A stretch of 64,000 bases of DNA from Chryseobacterium piperi (GTDB taxonomy: Bacteria; Bacteroidota; Bacteroidia; Flavobacteriales; Weeksellaceae). How positions within the stretch are numbered: the stretch's first letter is position 1; each line of letters opens with the position of its first letter. The notes under the pieces are model-generated. The model was not told the DNA's origin. It was given only the letters and a program-made list of their open reading frames with translations, and did no database searches. The DNA is taken from the NCBI RefSeq assembly GCF_002285635.2, contig NZ_CP023049.2:124001-188000 (forward strand), given 5' to 3'. Below, one piece after another: positions 26,439 through 35,262 of this stretch. The translations under genes were made by a program, and so were the position numbers.

Positions 26439-26802
26439 TTATTCATTGCGGGTTGTTTTCTTATGCTTTTCTCCCACTTTTCCAATTCTTTTTAGGTGGG
26501 TTCCAATTCATAGTCTATTGGAGCCGGCTCATACTCAACCCGGGGAGGGACTTGTGCAAATACCGTACGGGTAACAATTTTCATTTCTACCAATTTTTTC
26601 AATTGAAGATTAAGCATTCTATCTGCAATCGTTGGAAAGTACTTTTTTATGTCTCCAAACCTCTTTTTTTCTGTAATTAAAGAAGTGCATATTGCTAACA
26701 ACCATTGTCCGCCAATAACATTAACAGTATATATTTCTGTATATTCCAAAAGGTTTTGTTTTGTTGGCAGAATTGGTTGATGTTTTCTTTATTTTTAGTC
26801 AT
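26439..26802 (-). pseudogene. HxlR family regulator (copy 3), inactivated
   Basis: The middle reads cleanly as IGGQWLLAICTSLITEKKRFGDIKKYFP...ADRMLNLQLKKL...AQVPPRVEYEPAPIDYELEPT. An in-frame TAA then replaces the expected codon, and the tail KELEKVGEKHKKTTRNE follows before another stop. The N-terminus from the ATG at 26800-26802 is broken by at least two indels: MTKNKEN, then KTSTNSANK in a second frame, then EYTEIYTVNVIGGQW in a third. It is a duplicate of copies 1 and 2 that has decayed, next to an IS1595 transposase. Confidence 0.85.
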
Positions 26803-26813
26803 TACTTATATTT

Positions 26814-26822
26814 TTTATAGTA
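26814..26822 (-). promoter_or_regulatory. TACTATAAA motif upstream of the dead HxlR copy
   Basis: Third occurrence of the shared motif, 11 nt before the old ATG. Confidence 0.45.
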
Positions 26823-26830
26823 CATACATT

Positions 26831-27885
26831 GGGTTGCAAATTCATAAAAAAAAGGTCTAATGACCTGTTTTTGTGAATATAAATATATTGAGTTATCTAA
26901 ATAAATTCTGTATATTATTACCAGAACCTGAGCTATATGGAAATATTTAAAGGCCAAAATCTTATCAACTTTGGAAAAGTCTTCCCAGATGACGATTCAT
27001 GTCTGGGTTATTTGTTTGACTTGAAATGGAAAGACGGCTTTGTTTGTACGAAGTGCGGTAATACCTCAGGCTGTGAAAAATCAGGCCATAAATATCATTG
27101 TTATAGCTGCAATCATGTAGAAAGTGCCACAGCAGGGACGTTATTTCATAGGGTTCGATTCGGTTTACACAAAGCCTTTCATATTGTTTTTGAAATGGTA
27201 AACAGTAGTAAAGGGATCTCGAGCATTCAGGTAGGCCTTCGCTACGGCATCCGCCAACCCACGGCATGGACATTTATGCATAAGGTAAGAAAAGCCATGG
27301 AAAGCAGTAAGAAATATCCGATGTCTGATTTGGTTCATGTAGACGAATTTGTGGTAGGTGGAATGGAAGAGGGTAAAAAAGGCAGAAGCTATAACACACA
27401 AAAAACCAAAGCTGTTGTGGCGGTTGAACTTAGCGAAAAGCATCAGGTGAAACGTGTTTACATCAAAGCCATTGATGATTATTCTGCTAAATCTTTAACG
27501 CCTATTTTTGAGCAGCACATCAGTGAATCAGCCAAAGTGGTGACCGATAAGTGGAAAGGATATCTTCCCTTGAGTAAAAAGTATAATATTGAGCAAATCT
27601 CTTCGGATCAAGGAAAGAATTTTAAACAATTACACGTGATTATCCACCAGATAAAGTCTTGGATTCGAACCATACCCACTCATGTAAGTAAAAAACATGT
27701 AGAAAGTTATTGTAATGAATTTTCATACCGTATTAACCGTTCACAAAATAGAAATACCATCTTTCATAACATTATCCAAAGAATGCTTAATGCAAAACCT
27801 TTGAATTACGATAAATTAATACGGAAATTAAACGTATAACGAAGTGAATAATTCTATATTGTTTGAATTTTTGCATTAAAAACTT
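26831..27885 (+). mobile_element. IS1595-family insertion sequence (ends uncertain)
   Basis: A complete transposase is surrounded by AT-rich flanks. The left flank has GGGTTGCAAATTCAT at 26831 and a small AGGTC-TAAT-GACCT hairpin at 26853. The right flank has a poorly matching GAATTTTTGCA near 27866. I cannot identify convincing terminal inverted repeats or a target duplication, so the limits are estimates. Confidence 0.4.
26937..27839 (+). CDS. IS1595 family (ISXO2-like) transposase
   Basis: This 300-residue DDE transposase has an N-terminal zinc ribbon: CTKCG, and CYSCNH at about residues 32-55. GTLFHRVRFGLHKAFHIVFEM is the helix-turn-helix region. The ISXO2 catalytic domain has VHVDEFVVGGMEEGKKGRS (first Asp), KVVTDKWKGYLPL (second Asp) and THVSKKHVESYCNEFSYRINR near the end, where the third acidic/Asn position lies. 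The frame is uninterrupted, so the transposase appears intact. It lies between a dead HxlR gene and the patatin gene. Confidence 0.93.
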   Translation: MEIFKGQNLINFGKVFPDDDSCLGYLFDLKWKDGFVCTKCGNTSGCEKSGHKYHCYSCNHVESATAGTLFHRVRFGLHKAFHIVFEMVNSSKGISSIQVGLRYGIRQPTAWTFMHKVRKAMESSKKYPMSDLVHVDEFVVGGMEEGKKGRSYNTQKTKAVVAVELSEKHQVKRVYIKAIDDYSAKSLTPIFEQHISESAKVVTDKWKGYLPLSKKYNIEQISSDQGKNFKQLHVIIHQIKSWIRTIPTHVSKKHVESYCNEFSYRINRSQNRNTIFHNIIQRMLNAKPLNYDKLIRKLNV

Positions 27886-27919
27886 TACAATAAAAATTAG
27901 CTGCTTCTTTAGCCTCTTG

Positions 27920-29506
27920 TTATCCTACTGTAGGGGTATCCTCTTCTTTCAATATTTTTTTCTCTTTCATGTAGATCATCATTCTTTCATACTTATATTT
28001 TTCCCAGTCAAATCGGTTGAGGAAATCCAATGCAGCCAGAAACCCGGCATTAAAAAGCTGTTCTTTTTCTTCTCTTTTCATAAAGAAATTCAGCCAGCTG
28101 CTCGAGCTGCAATCCACATTTTGTATACTGTATAAAGTATAAAAAGTATGTTTGGTAAGAAAAGATTTGTCATTGAACCCTTTTAAAGTATTAATGATAT
28201 TTCCGGCATATGAAAAAGGTGTTTTCATAATCTGCTCGCTTGTTTTTCCTTTTTCGGAATCCGTTTCAGATTTACTGGTCAGTCGTACGCCAAACAAAGG
28301 CATTCTCGGATAAAAGAACTCGCTCATATGGAAAAGATCGATAGGAAAGTTGGAAATGCTCCCGCCGTCGATAAAAATACCGACAGGGTAGATATCCTGA
28401 GGTTGAGTATTCATCCAGAATCTCCAGGCATATTTCACGGAGTCATCATCTTTATTAATTCTTTTTTGCAGAGGTTCGAAGAAAAAAGGGACTGACATTG
28501 AAGCGCGCACAAATTCAGCGGGACTGATATGTTTCAATTCTTCCTCTGACCAGTATAAATTGGCCATCGTGGGAAGTTCTACTTTAATTTTAGCATTAAT
28601 ATCAGTGGTCACTACTACATATTCAGATTTTAACAGGTAAAATGGATTGTTTTTATAGTGATCATTATTTACCGTACTATCATAAAATATTTTATATTGG
28701 GTTTCATCAATATGTTCCTGATTCTTAGTTTTAATGGCTTCCATACTTTTAAGGGAAATCGTATAATATTCCTGCCCATTGCCATAACGGTAATTAAGAT
28801 CGAGGTCTTTTTCCTTTGGCGCAAATTTTCGGTTGAGCTCTGCTACTGTTTTTACCTCAAAGCTATCCAGTACTTCTTTCATTGTATTTAAAAAAGTATT
28901 TCCGGGATTCAATCCACTGTTTTGTTTCCTGAAATCATTGTAAAACTTTTTTAAGCAAAAAAGGATAATAATCAATGGGATGACCGGTACTAGAAAAAGC
29001 AACTTTGCCCGTAATATGGTTTCCGAAGGAATGGCAAAAGGAGTAATAATTAGAAGAATTAAAGTAATAGCAGCAATAATGATGTTGGTCTTCAGAAAGT
29101 TTTTATTGTTCAGCATAGCATGAACGGTTGTACGTACATACGGCTTTCCGTCCATGAAGTCTGCAAAATTCCAGTTGAATAAAATTTCTTTGATCTTTTC
29201 ACTTTTTGCATCCTTTTTTGTTTTATAGGCAGCGATAAGCATGGTATTAATTGCACCTGCACTGGTTCCTGCCACTTTCAGAAAACGGATTCCGAAGATT
29301 TCAAGACCATAAAGGTAGCCTACTAACGCACTTCCCCAAACACCACCACCTTCCTGAACAAATTCTACATATTGATTGCCCTCATCATCCAAAAGGTCTG
29401 AAAACTCTTTGGATGAAATATTTTCATGGAGAGCCATCAGTTTATCTTTGGATTCTTTTGAAAGAACACCGTCATCTAGTATTTTGTTGAGAAGATCAGG
29501 TTTCAT
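27920..29506 (-). CDS. Patatin-like phospholipase with an inserted membrane hairpin
   Basis: I use the ATG at 29506 (MKPDLLNKILDD); another in-frame ATG 30 nt upstream is possible. The oxyanion motif GGGVWG is at 53-58, the nucleophile GTSAG (Ser82) at 80-84 and the catalytic Asp in FIDGGSISNFP near residue 380. These form the Ser-Asp dyad of patatin lipases. Between them lie two hydrophobic segments, about 141-158 and 168-185, that would anchor the enzyme in the membrane. It is 528 residues, longer than single-domain patatins. The substrate is probably membrane phospholipid. It is transcribed towards the IS element. Confidence 0.88.
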   Translation of the reverse strand: MKPDLLNKILDDGVLSKESKDKLMALHENISSKEFSDLLDDEGNQYVEFVQEGGGVWGSALVGYLYGLEIFGIRFLKVAGTSAGAINTMLIAAYKTKKDAKSEKIKEILFNWNFADFMDGKPYVRTTVHAMLNNKNFLKTNIIIAAITLILLIITPFAIPSETILRAKLLFLVPVIPLIIILFCLKKFYNDFRKQNSGLNPGNTFLNTMKEVLDSFEVKTVAELNRKFAPKEKDLDLNYRYGNGQEYYTISLKSMEAIKTKNQEHIDETQYKIFYDSTVNNDHYKNNPFYLLKSEYVVVTTDINAKIKVELPTMANLYWSEEELKHISPAEFVRASMSVPFFFEPLQKRINKDDDSVKYAWRFWMNTQPQDIYPVGIFIDGGSISNFPIDLFHMSEFFYPRMPLFGVRLTSKSETDSEKGKTSEQIMKTPFSYAGNIINTLKGFNDKSFLTKHTFYTLYSIQNVDCSSSSWLNFFMKREEKEQLFNAGFLAALDFLNRFDWEKYKYERMMIYMKEKKILKEEDTPTVG

Positions 29507-29764
29507 AGCGGTTTCATAGTTTATGATTAGATACAAATGCAGAAATCTCTTTTAAAGATATTTTCGTTTTTAGGATGTAATGATTTTTATCTAAGATAAA
29601 AATACCAAAAGATCTGCAAAGTCACCCTAGTTTACTTGAGTTTAAAAAACACTTTGAATATGATTAATCGCAAAGACGCAAAGGATTTTAAAAGTAATGT
29701 ATTTCTAAGGCGCAAAAGACGTTTCACTCAGTAAAGATAATAATGGCAGTTACCGTCGTCGTTT

Positions 29765-29828
29765 GTCATTGACTTCGTCTAATCTTCGATTTCAGAATGA
29801 AGCGTAGTGGAATGAGGAATCTAAACAT
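29765..29828. repeat. Module A of the compound repeat, copy 1
   Basis: It starts GTCATTGACTTCGTCTAATC and continues with TTCGATTTCAGAATGAAGCG to AATCTAAAC. Other copies are at 29906-29970, 54154-54215 and 54497-54545 (diverged), with an inverted fragment at 35767-35782. Confidence 0.75.
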
Positions 29829-29905
29829 TAAGGAATAATAAGTTATTAAGATCATTAAAAGATTTCTCACTGTGTTCGAAATGACAAAGCTAAAACAGAA
29901 TGTGT

Positions 29906-29970
29906 GTCATTGACTTCGTCTAATCTTCGATTTCAGAACGGAGCGAAAGCGGAGTGAAGGAATCTAAACA
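29906..29970. repeat. Module A of the compound repeat, copy 2
   Basis: It matches copy 1 nearly base for base over its first 33 bp, then ends GGAATCTAAACA. Confidence 0.75.
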
Positions 29971-30334
29971 CAGCAGGAAAATAAAAATCTGCTTAATCTG
30001 CTCAATCTGCGAGAGCTAAATAAACATAAAAATATCTGTGTAAATCTGCGAAATCTGTGGGCTAAAAAAATTAACCACAAAAGTCACAAAAGTTATTTAA
30101 AACACTTTAGTTATTTAAGTTTAATTCATAGTGTATAAGAAGTACACATAAGCTTCTTAAAATCAAAGATTTTTATAAGATGGACCAAATGTGCACAATC
30201 TGCGAGAGAAAAATAAGCATACACATCTGTGTTAATCTATGGTAAAAAGATTAACCACAAAAGTCACAAAAGTTATTTAAAACACTTAAGCTATTTAAGT
30301 TGAATTCATAGTGTATAACAAGTACACATAAGCT

Positions 30335-30359
30335 CTGTAAAAATCTTTGATTTTTACAG
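30335..30359. repeat. Conserved hairpin of module D
   Basis: CTGTAAAAATC pairs perfectly with GATTTTTACAG around TTT. Equivalent hairpins with different stem bases are at 54391-54419 and, imperfectly, 30154-30180. Confidence 0.65.
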
Positions 30360-30437
30360 CATCTGCGAAATCGGCTCAATCAGCGAGAATTAAAATAATA
30401 GTAGCATCTGTGCTAGAAGTGTTGTTTATTCATAGAA

Positions 30438-31337
30438 TTACCATTGTTTTCTCCGTGCATAAATAAATGTAACAATAACAATCAATCCCATGAGTCCCAA
30501 AGTAGAATAGTATCCATATTTTTGATGGAGTTCGGGCATTTCGTCAAAGTTCATTCCGTAAACCCCGGCAATAAAGGTTATCGGTAAAAAATAGACAGAG
30601 TAAATAGCCAGTACTTTCATAACCTGGTTGGCTTTCTGATCTGAAAGAGCCAGAAACATGGAAATTAAGTTGGTAATCTGAATATTTAAATGGTCAAAAT
30701 CGGCTACCACATCTTTGTGTTTATCTTTCAGGTCCACAAATTCAGAGTCCTGTAAATTGAGAAGTTTGAATTTATCAATAGCATCGGTAGAAATAACAAG
30801 AACTCTTGAGTTAAGTCCTGATTTTCTTTTCAGTTTATAAAGCCTGCGAATCTGATTGGTGTGGTTGGTATTTTTTAGAAAAATTTCATTTTCAATATTG
30901 TCCATGGTTTCCAGCAGGCTGATTGATTCATCATCAAAACTTTTCATAATCAGCAGAGCAATCATTAATGCTATTTTCTGAGATGAGGTCGTAGTCTGAT
31001 TGACGGCCAATTGCTTTTTAGTTTCGGAAATACTTCTTGTTTTCATCCTATGGACGGTAATAATGGTATTTTCCAAAATAAAGATTCCTATCTTGGTGCT
31101 GATATCACTTATCGTATTGAGGTTTTTTCTTTCCAGCTCAGTACTTTCACGCAATAGGAAAAATTTGACATCTCCGTCTTCTTCATATTTTGGTAAGTGA
31201 TTCGGATCTAGGGTATCTTCCAAAAGAAGGTTGTTAATTTCATATCTTTCATGAAGGAATTGTAGGTCTTCCGGTGTAGGAGCTTCTACATCTACCCATT
31301 CGCAATGGGAATCTCTGTAAATCGTGTCAATTGGCAT
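30438..31337 (-). CDS. corA: CorA family magnesium/divalent cation transporter
   Basis: This 299-residue protein has an N-terminal cytosolic alpha/beta domain and a long stalk helix. Its C-terminal membrane pair includes the selectivity motif YGMNF (GMN at 261-263), then MGLIVIVTFIYARRKQW with the basic tail ring. CorA forms a pentameric channel for Mg2+, sometimes Co2+ or Ni2+. The EMPEL-like acidic loop after GMN (FDEMPELHQK) is typical. It is divergent from fabH with 71 bp between starts and backs onto the compound repeat. Confidence 0.95.
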   Translation of the reverse strand: MPIDTIYRDSHCEWVDVEAPTPEDLQFLHERYEINNLLLEDTLDPNHLPKYEEDGDVKFFLLRESTELERKNLNTISDISTKIGIFILENTIITVHRMKTRSISETKKQLAVNQTTTSSQKIALMIALLIMKSFDDESISLLETMDNIENEIFLKNTNHTNQIRRLYKLKRKSGLNSRVLVISTDAIDKFKLLNLQDSEFVDLKDKHKDVVADFDHLNIQITNLISMFLALSDQKANQVMKVLAIYSVYFLPITFIAGVYGMNFDEMPELHQKYGYYSTLGLMGLIVIVTFIYARRKQW

Positions 31338-31382
31338 AAGTAAAAATAGTGATATTTTGAAATACTATGTGTTAAATAAGTT

Positions 31383-31390
31383 TATCTTTG
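31383..31390 (+). promoter_or_regulatory. -7 promoter element of fabH
   Basis: TATCTTTG, 18 nt before the ATG at 31409. Confidence 0.7.
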
Positions 31391-31408
31391 CCAAAATTAT
31401 AAAACTAT

Positions 31409-32431
31409 ATGATTAAAAGTACAATAAAAGGAATCGGATTTTATGTTCCGGATAATGTTGTAACCAATGATGATTTAGCTAAATTAATGACCACCAGTGA
31501 TGAATGGATCACTGAAAGAACAGGAATTAAGGAAAGGAGACACAGAAAAAACAGGAACGATGCTCAGGAAACGACAGCTTACCTGGGATTTAAAGCTTCT
31601 GAAAAAGCACTTGAAAAGGCTGGTTTAACAGCAAAAGATATAGATTATATTGTTTTTGCAACTCTTTCTCCTGATTATTACTTTCCTGGATCCGGGGTAT
31701 TGCTTCAGGATATGTTGGGATGTGATACTATTGGTGCTTTGGATGTAAGAAATCAATGTTCAGGATTTGTATATGCTATGAGTGTAGCCAATGCTTTTAT
31801 TAAAACAGGAGCATATAAAAATATATTGGTTGTAGGGGCAGAAGTTCACTCCTTTGGATTAGATTTTTCTGATGAAGGAAGAGGAGTGTCTGTTATTTTC
31901 GGAGACGGGGCAGGAGCTCTTGTACTTTCAGCTACCGAAGATGAGAATGCCGGAGATATTCTTGCTTTTAATATGCATTCCGAAGGTAAATATGCAGATG
32001 AGCTATGTACGCAGTTTCCAGGCTCCAAATATGGATGGAGCGACAGGATGAGAAAAGAACCTGAAAATGTTACCAATAAGGAAGTATATCCGATCATGAA
32101 CGGCAACTTTGTCTTTAAACATGCGGTAACACGATTCCCTGAAACGATGCAAGAAGCTTTAGATAAGGCAGGAAAGACAATAGAAGATCTGGATATGTTT
32201 ATCCCGCACCAGGCCAATTTAAGAATTGCTCAGTTTGTACAGCAAAAATTCGGATTGCCAGATGAGAAGGTTCACAACAATATCCAGAAATATGGAAATA
32301 CAACAGCTGCATCTATTCCTATTGCTCTTAACGAAGCTATTGAACAAGGGAAAGTAAAAAGAGGAGATCTGGTTCTTCTTTCAGCATTTGGAAGTGGGTT
32401 TACATGGGGTAGTGTATTGTTTGAATATTGA
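31409..32431 (+). CDS. fabH: 3-oxoacyl-ACP synthase III family protein (FabH-like)
   Basis: The condensing-enzyme III triad is present: Cys117 in RNQCSGF, His in FIPHQANLRI and Asn in YGNTTAASIP. TSDEWITERTGIKERR is the classic N-terminal block. It catalyses Claisen condensation of an acyl-CoA with malonyl-ACP, starting fatty-acid synthesis; branched primers are usual in Flavobacteria. At 340 residues it is slightly longer than FabH (about 317-335), and it is not beside other fab genes, so it could be a second paralogue with a special primer. A terminator follows. Confidence 0.88.
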   Translation: MIKSTIKGIGFYVPDNVVTNDDLAKLMTTSDEWITERTGIKERRHRKNRNDAQETTAYLGFKASEKALEKAGLTAKDIDYIVFATLSPDYYFPGSGVLLQDMLGCDTIGALDVRNQCSGFVYAMSVANAFIKTGAYKNILVVGAEVHSFGLDFSDEGRGVSVIFGDGAGALVLSATEDENAGDILAFNMHSEGKYADELCTQFPGSKYGWSDRMRKEPENVTNKEVYPIMNGNFVFKHAVTRFPETMQEALDKAGKTIEDLDMFIPHQANLRIAQFVQQKFGLPDEKVHNNIQKYGNTTAASIPIALNEAIEQGKVKRGDLVLLSAFGSGFTWGSVLFEY

Positions 32432-32462
32432 TTTAATTAAGTTATCAATTTATATACTAAGC

Positions 32463-32490
32463 AGCCGGAAGTTTTCTTCCGGCTTTTTTT
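32463..32490 (+). terminator. Terminator after fabH
   Basis: AGCCGGAA and TTCCGGCT arms followed by T7. Confidence 0.85.
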
Positions 32491-32696
32491 ACGGATGTTT
32501 TTTTAAAGCTGATGTTATTGAAATCTTATAATGGACATAATTTTTTAATTCATAGCAGAGTAATTATAACCGTGAGTTTACATATTTTGGTATTTTAATT
32601 TATTGAAAAATTAAAATATACTGTTATAATTTATGGTATATATAAGATATTGTTTTAAGTGTTATTTTAAATAATGTTAAGTGTAGGTATTTTGTC

Positions 32697-32704
32697 TATA
32701 TTTG
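32697..32704 (+). promoter_or_regulatory. -7 promoter element of the secreted C1q-like gene
   Basis: TATATTTG, 52 nt before the ATG at 32757, giving a leader of about 45 nt. The preceding 200 bp (32491-32696) are AT-rich with no gene. Confidence 0.65.
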
Positions 32705-32756
32705 TAAATTAACCCTTTGAATTTTAAAGGGCAATCACAAAAAAAATAAATGAAAA

Positions 32757-33491
32757 ATGAAAAAAAAAGTACTTTTAGGGATGTTGATTTTTCCTTTGCT
32801 CGCTTATGGCCAAGTAGGGATTAATACAACAACTCCACAAAAATCATTACATGTTAATGGTTCATTGCAAATTGTAAATGAATTAAACGTAGGTGGAGAC
32901 GCTACGACTATAGGATCTGCCGGAACAGCAGGTCAGGTATTGAAATCTGGGGGGCCTGGTATGTCTCCATCCTGGCAGAGTCTTGCTGGCGTTCCTAATT
33001 CTACAGGAAGTGTAATTGTAGTAAATGGTGAATTTTTAGTAGCCCAGGAGATTGTGGTACAATTATCGGCTGATTACACCAAGCCGGCAGGGGGTGGATC
33101 AACAGATCCAATTGGTAATCTCACGAATATAATTGTTGACAATGAAAGCCGCTATTCTGGCAATGCCAATACTAATTCATTTACCGTATCTGCAAATGGG
33201 GTATATCAGGTAACTATGAATGCTCAGCTATCCACTAATAATGGTGAATCTCCGGTTATTGGAATTTGGGATGATACTGCGGATGGATGGGTTGCCCGAG
33301 TTAATGACCGTTTTACTGCTCCGAATGGCAGTTTACAGACTTATACCTTAATTACCTCTATTCCTATGGTTACTTCAAATACCTATTCATTTAGAGTGGC
33401 AAATAATGCAGCTGTCACAGTGAAAGCTTTAAGTGGTGGCGGAACTGGCTCAGGACCGGTTACTCAGGTATTTGTGCAACGTTTGAAATAA
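32757..33491 (+). CDS. Secreted protein with C1q/TNF-like C-terminal fold (tentative)
   Basis: MKKKVLLGMLIFPLLAYGQ is a signal peptide. QVGINTTTPQKSLHVNGSLQI is the head motif shared by many Flavobacterial surface and tail-fibre-like proteins. A Gly/Ser/Thr-rich linker leads to a beta-rich domain: FTVSANGVYQVTMNAQLSTN, LQTYTLITSIPMVTSNTYSF and VTVKALSGGG...TQVFVQRLK. That strand order resembles a C1q/TNF jelly roll. It is 244 residues. No type IX C-terminal sorting domain is seen. Function is unknown, probably surface or extracellular. Confidence 0.6.
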   Translation: MKKKVLLGMLIFPLLAYGQVGINTTTPQKSLHVNGSLQIVNELNVGGDATTIGSAGTAGQVLKSGGPGMSPSWQSLAGVPNSTGSVIVVNGEFLVAQEIVVQLSADYTKPAGGGSTDPIGNLTNIIVDNESRYSGNANTNSFTVSANGVYQVTMNAQLSTNNGESPVIGIWDDTADGWVARVNDRFTAPNGSLQTYTLITSIPMVTSNTYSFRVANNAAVTVKALSGGGTGSGPVTQVFVQRLK

Positions 33492-33551
33492 ATTTAAATC
33501 TAAAATTGAAATTCTTATCAAATCAATATGATGAAGTTTTCTTACTCAAAA

Positions 33552-33581
33552 AAAAACCGCAGACTCGTTCTGCGGTTTTTT
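33552..33581. terminator. Bidirectional terminator
   Basis: Perfect 12-bp arms (AAAAACCGCAGA and complement) with a 5-nt loop lie between the convergent C1q-like and thioredoxin genes. Confidence 0.85.
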
Positions 33582-33603
33582 GTTTTTAAAGATTTTAAAT
33601 AAA

Positions 33604-34764
33604 TTACAGGCTTTTCAATAATTTCTCAGTATCGGAGGAATCCTCACCTGATTTTTTAGCCAGTTCTACAGATTTTTCTGCCCACAGCTTAGCGTTCTTT
33701 TTATCGCCGATTTTATTGTAGAGATTAGCCAGGGTGTCTGTATTTGCATAATTTTCATTTTTCTTTACTGATTCCTGAGCCCAAAGAACAGCTTTTTCAA
33801 GTGATGGTTTAGTATTCACTTTTTCAAAGAAATTCCACGCTATAGCATTAAGTTCCTCAGAAGATGCAGCCGAGTAATCTTTATATAATTCTAAGCTTAG
33901 TTTTTCATAAGTTGCAACATCATCATTCTTCAGAGCTCTGTTTGCTTTTGCTCTTTTCAGAATTTTTTCAGCTTCATCTTTGGTTAAAAATTTTTGAGTT
34001 TCAGCTAAGAAGTAGCTGTCATTCCATGTTTTAGTATCTGCATTATAAGCTTTTTTGACGATGGTGTTCATCTTGATGTTTTTATCAACCAGGTCATACT
34101 TCTCTGCAGGAAGGACTTTAATAATATCAGCTTTTTTATCCTTAAATATTTTATATAAAGGGCTTTCTGTACTTTGAGTCCCGGCAAGAAGCATCTGAAC
34201 ATCTTCCTGATCCAGGTTGGCTTTTGGCTGGAAATAGCGATCTAAAACCCTACCAGCGAATTCAGCATCATTATACATCGTAAGTCCCGCAAGATTCTTT
34301 AAGAATTCAGGATCCTTTTCCCCGTTTTCAAAGTTTTGCTTAAGAGCCGTAAGCCTTTTGTTAGGGTCTTCAGCATCTTTAGCAAACTGAATGAAATCAC
34401 TTTCCTCTACGTATCCTAAAGTTCTGTGTACTTCTTCACCATTCGCATTGATGAATAAATAAGTAGGAAAAGCCTTTACATTATATTTTTTTGCAAGATC
34501 TATTCCTTCCCCTTTTTCCATATCAATTTTTGCATTGATGAAATGAGAATTATAATAATCACCAACGTTTTTCAAAGGGAAAATATTTTTAACCATCAGC
34601 TTACAAGGTCCGCACCATGAAGCGTAGGCATCAATAAAGATGAGTTTGTTTTCTTTTTTCGCTTTTGCAACAACACTTGCAAAGCTGGTATCTTCGAATT
34701 TAATCCCCTGGCCAAAAACAAGGGCTCCAATAAGGATGGAAGAGAATATGGCTATTTTTTTCAT
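33604..34764 (-). CDS. Secreted thioredoxin-family protein with helical-repeat tail
   Basis: The signal peptide MKKIAIFSSILIGALVFGQG is followed by a thioredoxin domain with active site WCGPC (Cys51, Cys54) and the cis-Pro motif KAFPTYLFIN. The 270-residue C-terminal extension is helical and ends with a TPR-like stretch (AVLWAQESVKKNENYANTDTLANLYNKIGDKKNAKLWAEKSVELA, in parts). The likely role is periplasmic thiol-disulfide exchange; the tail may bind clients. It is 386 residues. Confidence 0.88.
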   Translation of the reverse strand: MKKIAIFSSILIGALVFGQGIKFEDTSFASVVAKAKKENKLIFIDAYASWCGPCKLMVKNIFPLKNVGDYYNSHFINAKIDMEKGEGIDLAKKYNVKAFPTYLFINANGEEVHRTLGYVEESDFIQFAKDAEDPNKRLTALKQNFENGEKDPEFLKNLAGLTMYNDAEFAGRVLDRYFQPKANLDQEDVQMLLAGTQSTESPLYKIFKDKKADIIKVLPAEKYDLVDKNIKMNTIVKKAYNADTKTWNDSYFLAETQKFLTKDEAEKILKRAKANRALKNDDVATYEKLSLELYKDYSAASSEELNAIAWNFFEKVNTKPSLEKAVLWAQESVKKNENYANTDTLANLYNKIGDKKNAKLWAEKSVELAKKSGEDSSDTEKLLKSL

Positions 34765-34915
34765 AAAAACTTTTTTATTGATTACAAATGTAATAATTAT
34801 GTTAACGCATAAGTCGTCTTGAAACCAAAATAGTTACGATGCTCTTTTATTTTTATGAATTTTTTAAGAATAATGAAATGTGCTGATTGTCGGCGGACAT
34901 TGATTCTATTCTGAA

Positions 34916-34945
34916 AAAAATCCGCAATAACTATTGCGGATTTTT
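34916..34945 (-). terminator. Terminator of small lipoprotein 1
   Basis: A 14-bp perfect stem containing AATCCGCAATA with a 2-nt loop lies just past the lipoprotein stop. Confidence 0.8.
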
Positions 34946-34948
34946 GTA

Positions 34949-35161
34949 TTATTTGGTTTTGGTAGAATCTGTCTTTCCTTTTAAAGAGTCAGATACAGCA
35001 GCCGGAGTCTGTTCTGAATTCGCTACCGCAGAATCTCCCATGCTGTTTCGCATCGCATTTTTATCGTGCTCATCTTTAAACTCTTCACGCTTCTCTTTGT
35101 TTTGAGCACAGCTTCCCAGGAAGAATAGACCTAAAATGGCTCCAATCCATAGTTTTTTCAT
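34949..35161 (-). CDS. Small lipoprotein (twin 1)
   Basis: MKKLWIGAILGLFFLGSC has lipobox LGSC. The mature 52 residues are polar and disordered-looking (NKEKREEFKDEHDKNAMRN, SDSLKGKTDSTKTK), with no domain. It is 70 residues. A related lipoprotein with a similar DST/KT-rich tail follows on the same strand at 35313-35531, so they are probably an old tandem duplication. No function is known to me; database names such as coproporphyrinogen oxidase for such peptides are not credible. Confidence 0.7.
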   Translation of the reverse strand: MKKLWIGAILGLFFLGSCAQNKEKREEFKDEHDKNAMRNSMGDSAVANSEQTPAAVSDSLKGKTDSTKTK

Positions 35162-35262
35162 AGTATTTCTTTTAATGTTTGTCTTATCAAATATAAAAAA
35201 ATATTGATAGTAATGGGGTATATCTGATGTATTATATAAATTAAGAGCTTGTATAAGCTTAA

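Larger units (their letters stand above)
29640..30425. repeat. Compound intergenic repeat, locus 1
   Basis: About 780 bp without a gene. The modules in order are CGCAAAGACGCAAAG...GTTTCACTCAG; two copies of GTCATTGACTTCGTCTAATC (29765 and 29906); and ATCTGTG/AATCTGCGAAATCTGTGG words. They are followed by two tandem units starting TTAACCACAAAAGTCACAAA (about 30072 and 30251), each containing a GTGTA/TACAC pair and a small hairpin. The same modules in the same order recur at 53935-54560, and partly at 35688-35915. Confidence 0.8.

Noticed and set aside
27140..27680. tRNA-like GGTTCGATTC / GATTCGAACC words
   Set aside because: They lie inside the transposase frame and no cloverleaf can be drawn; no tRNA gene was found in the window.
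26831..27885. Terminal inverted repeats for the IS1595-family element
   Set aside because: GGGTTGCAAATTCAT on the left and TGCAAAAATTC (complement) on the right match only with gaps; not good enough to define ends.
29640..30425. CRISPR array in the repeat-rich gap
   Set aside because: Repeat units are long, irregular and modular with no constant short repeat and unique spacers, and no cas genes are nearby.
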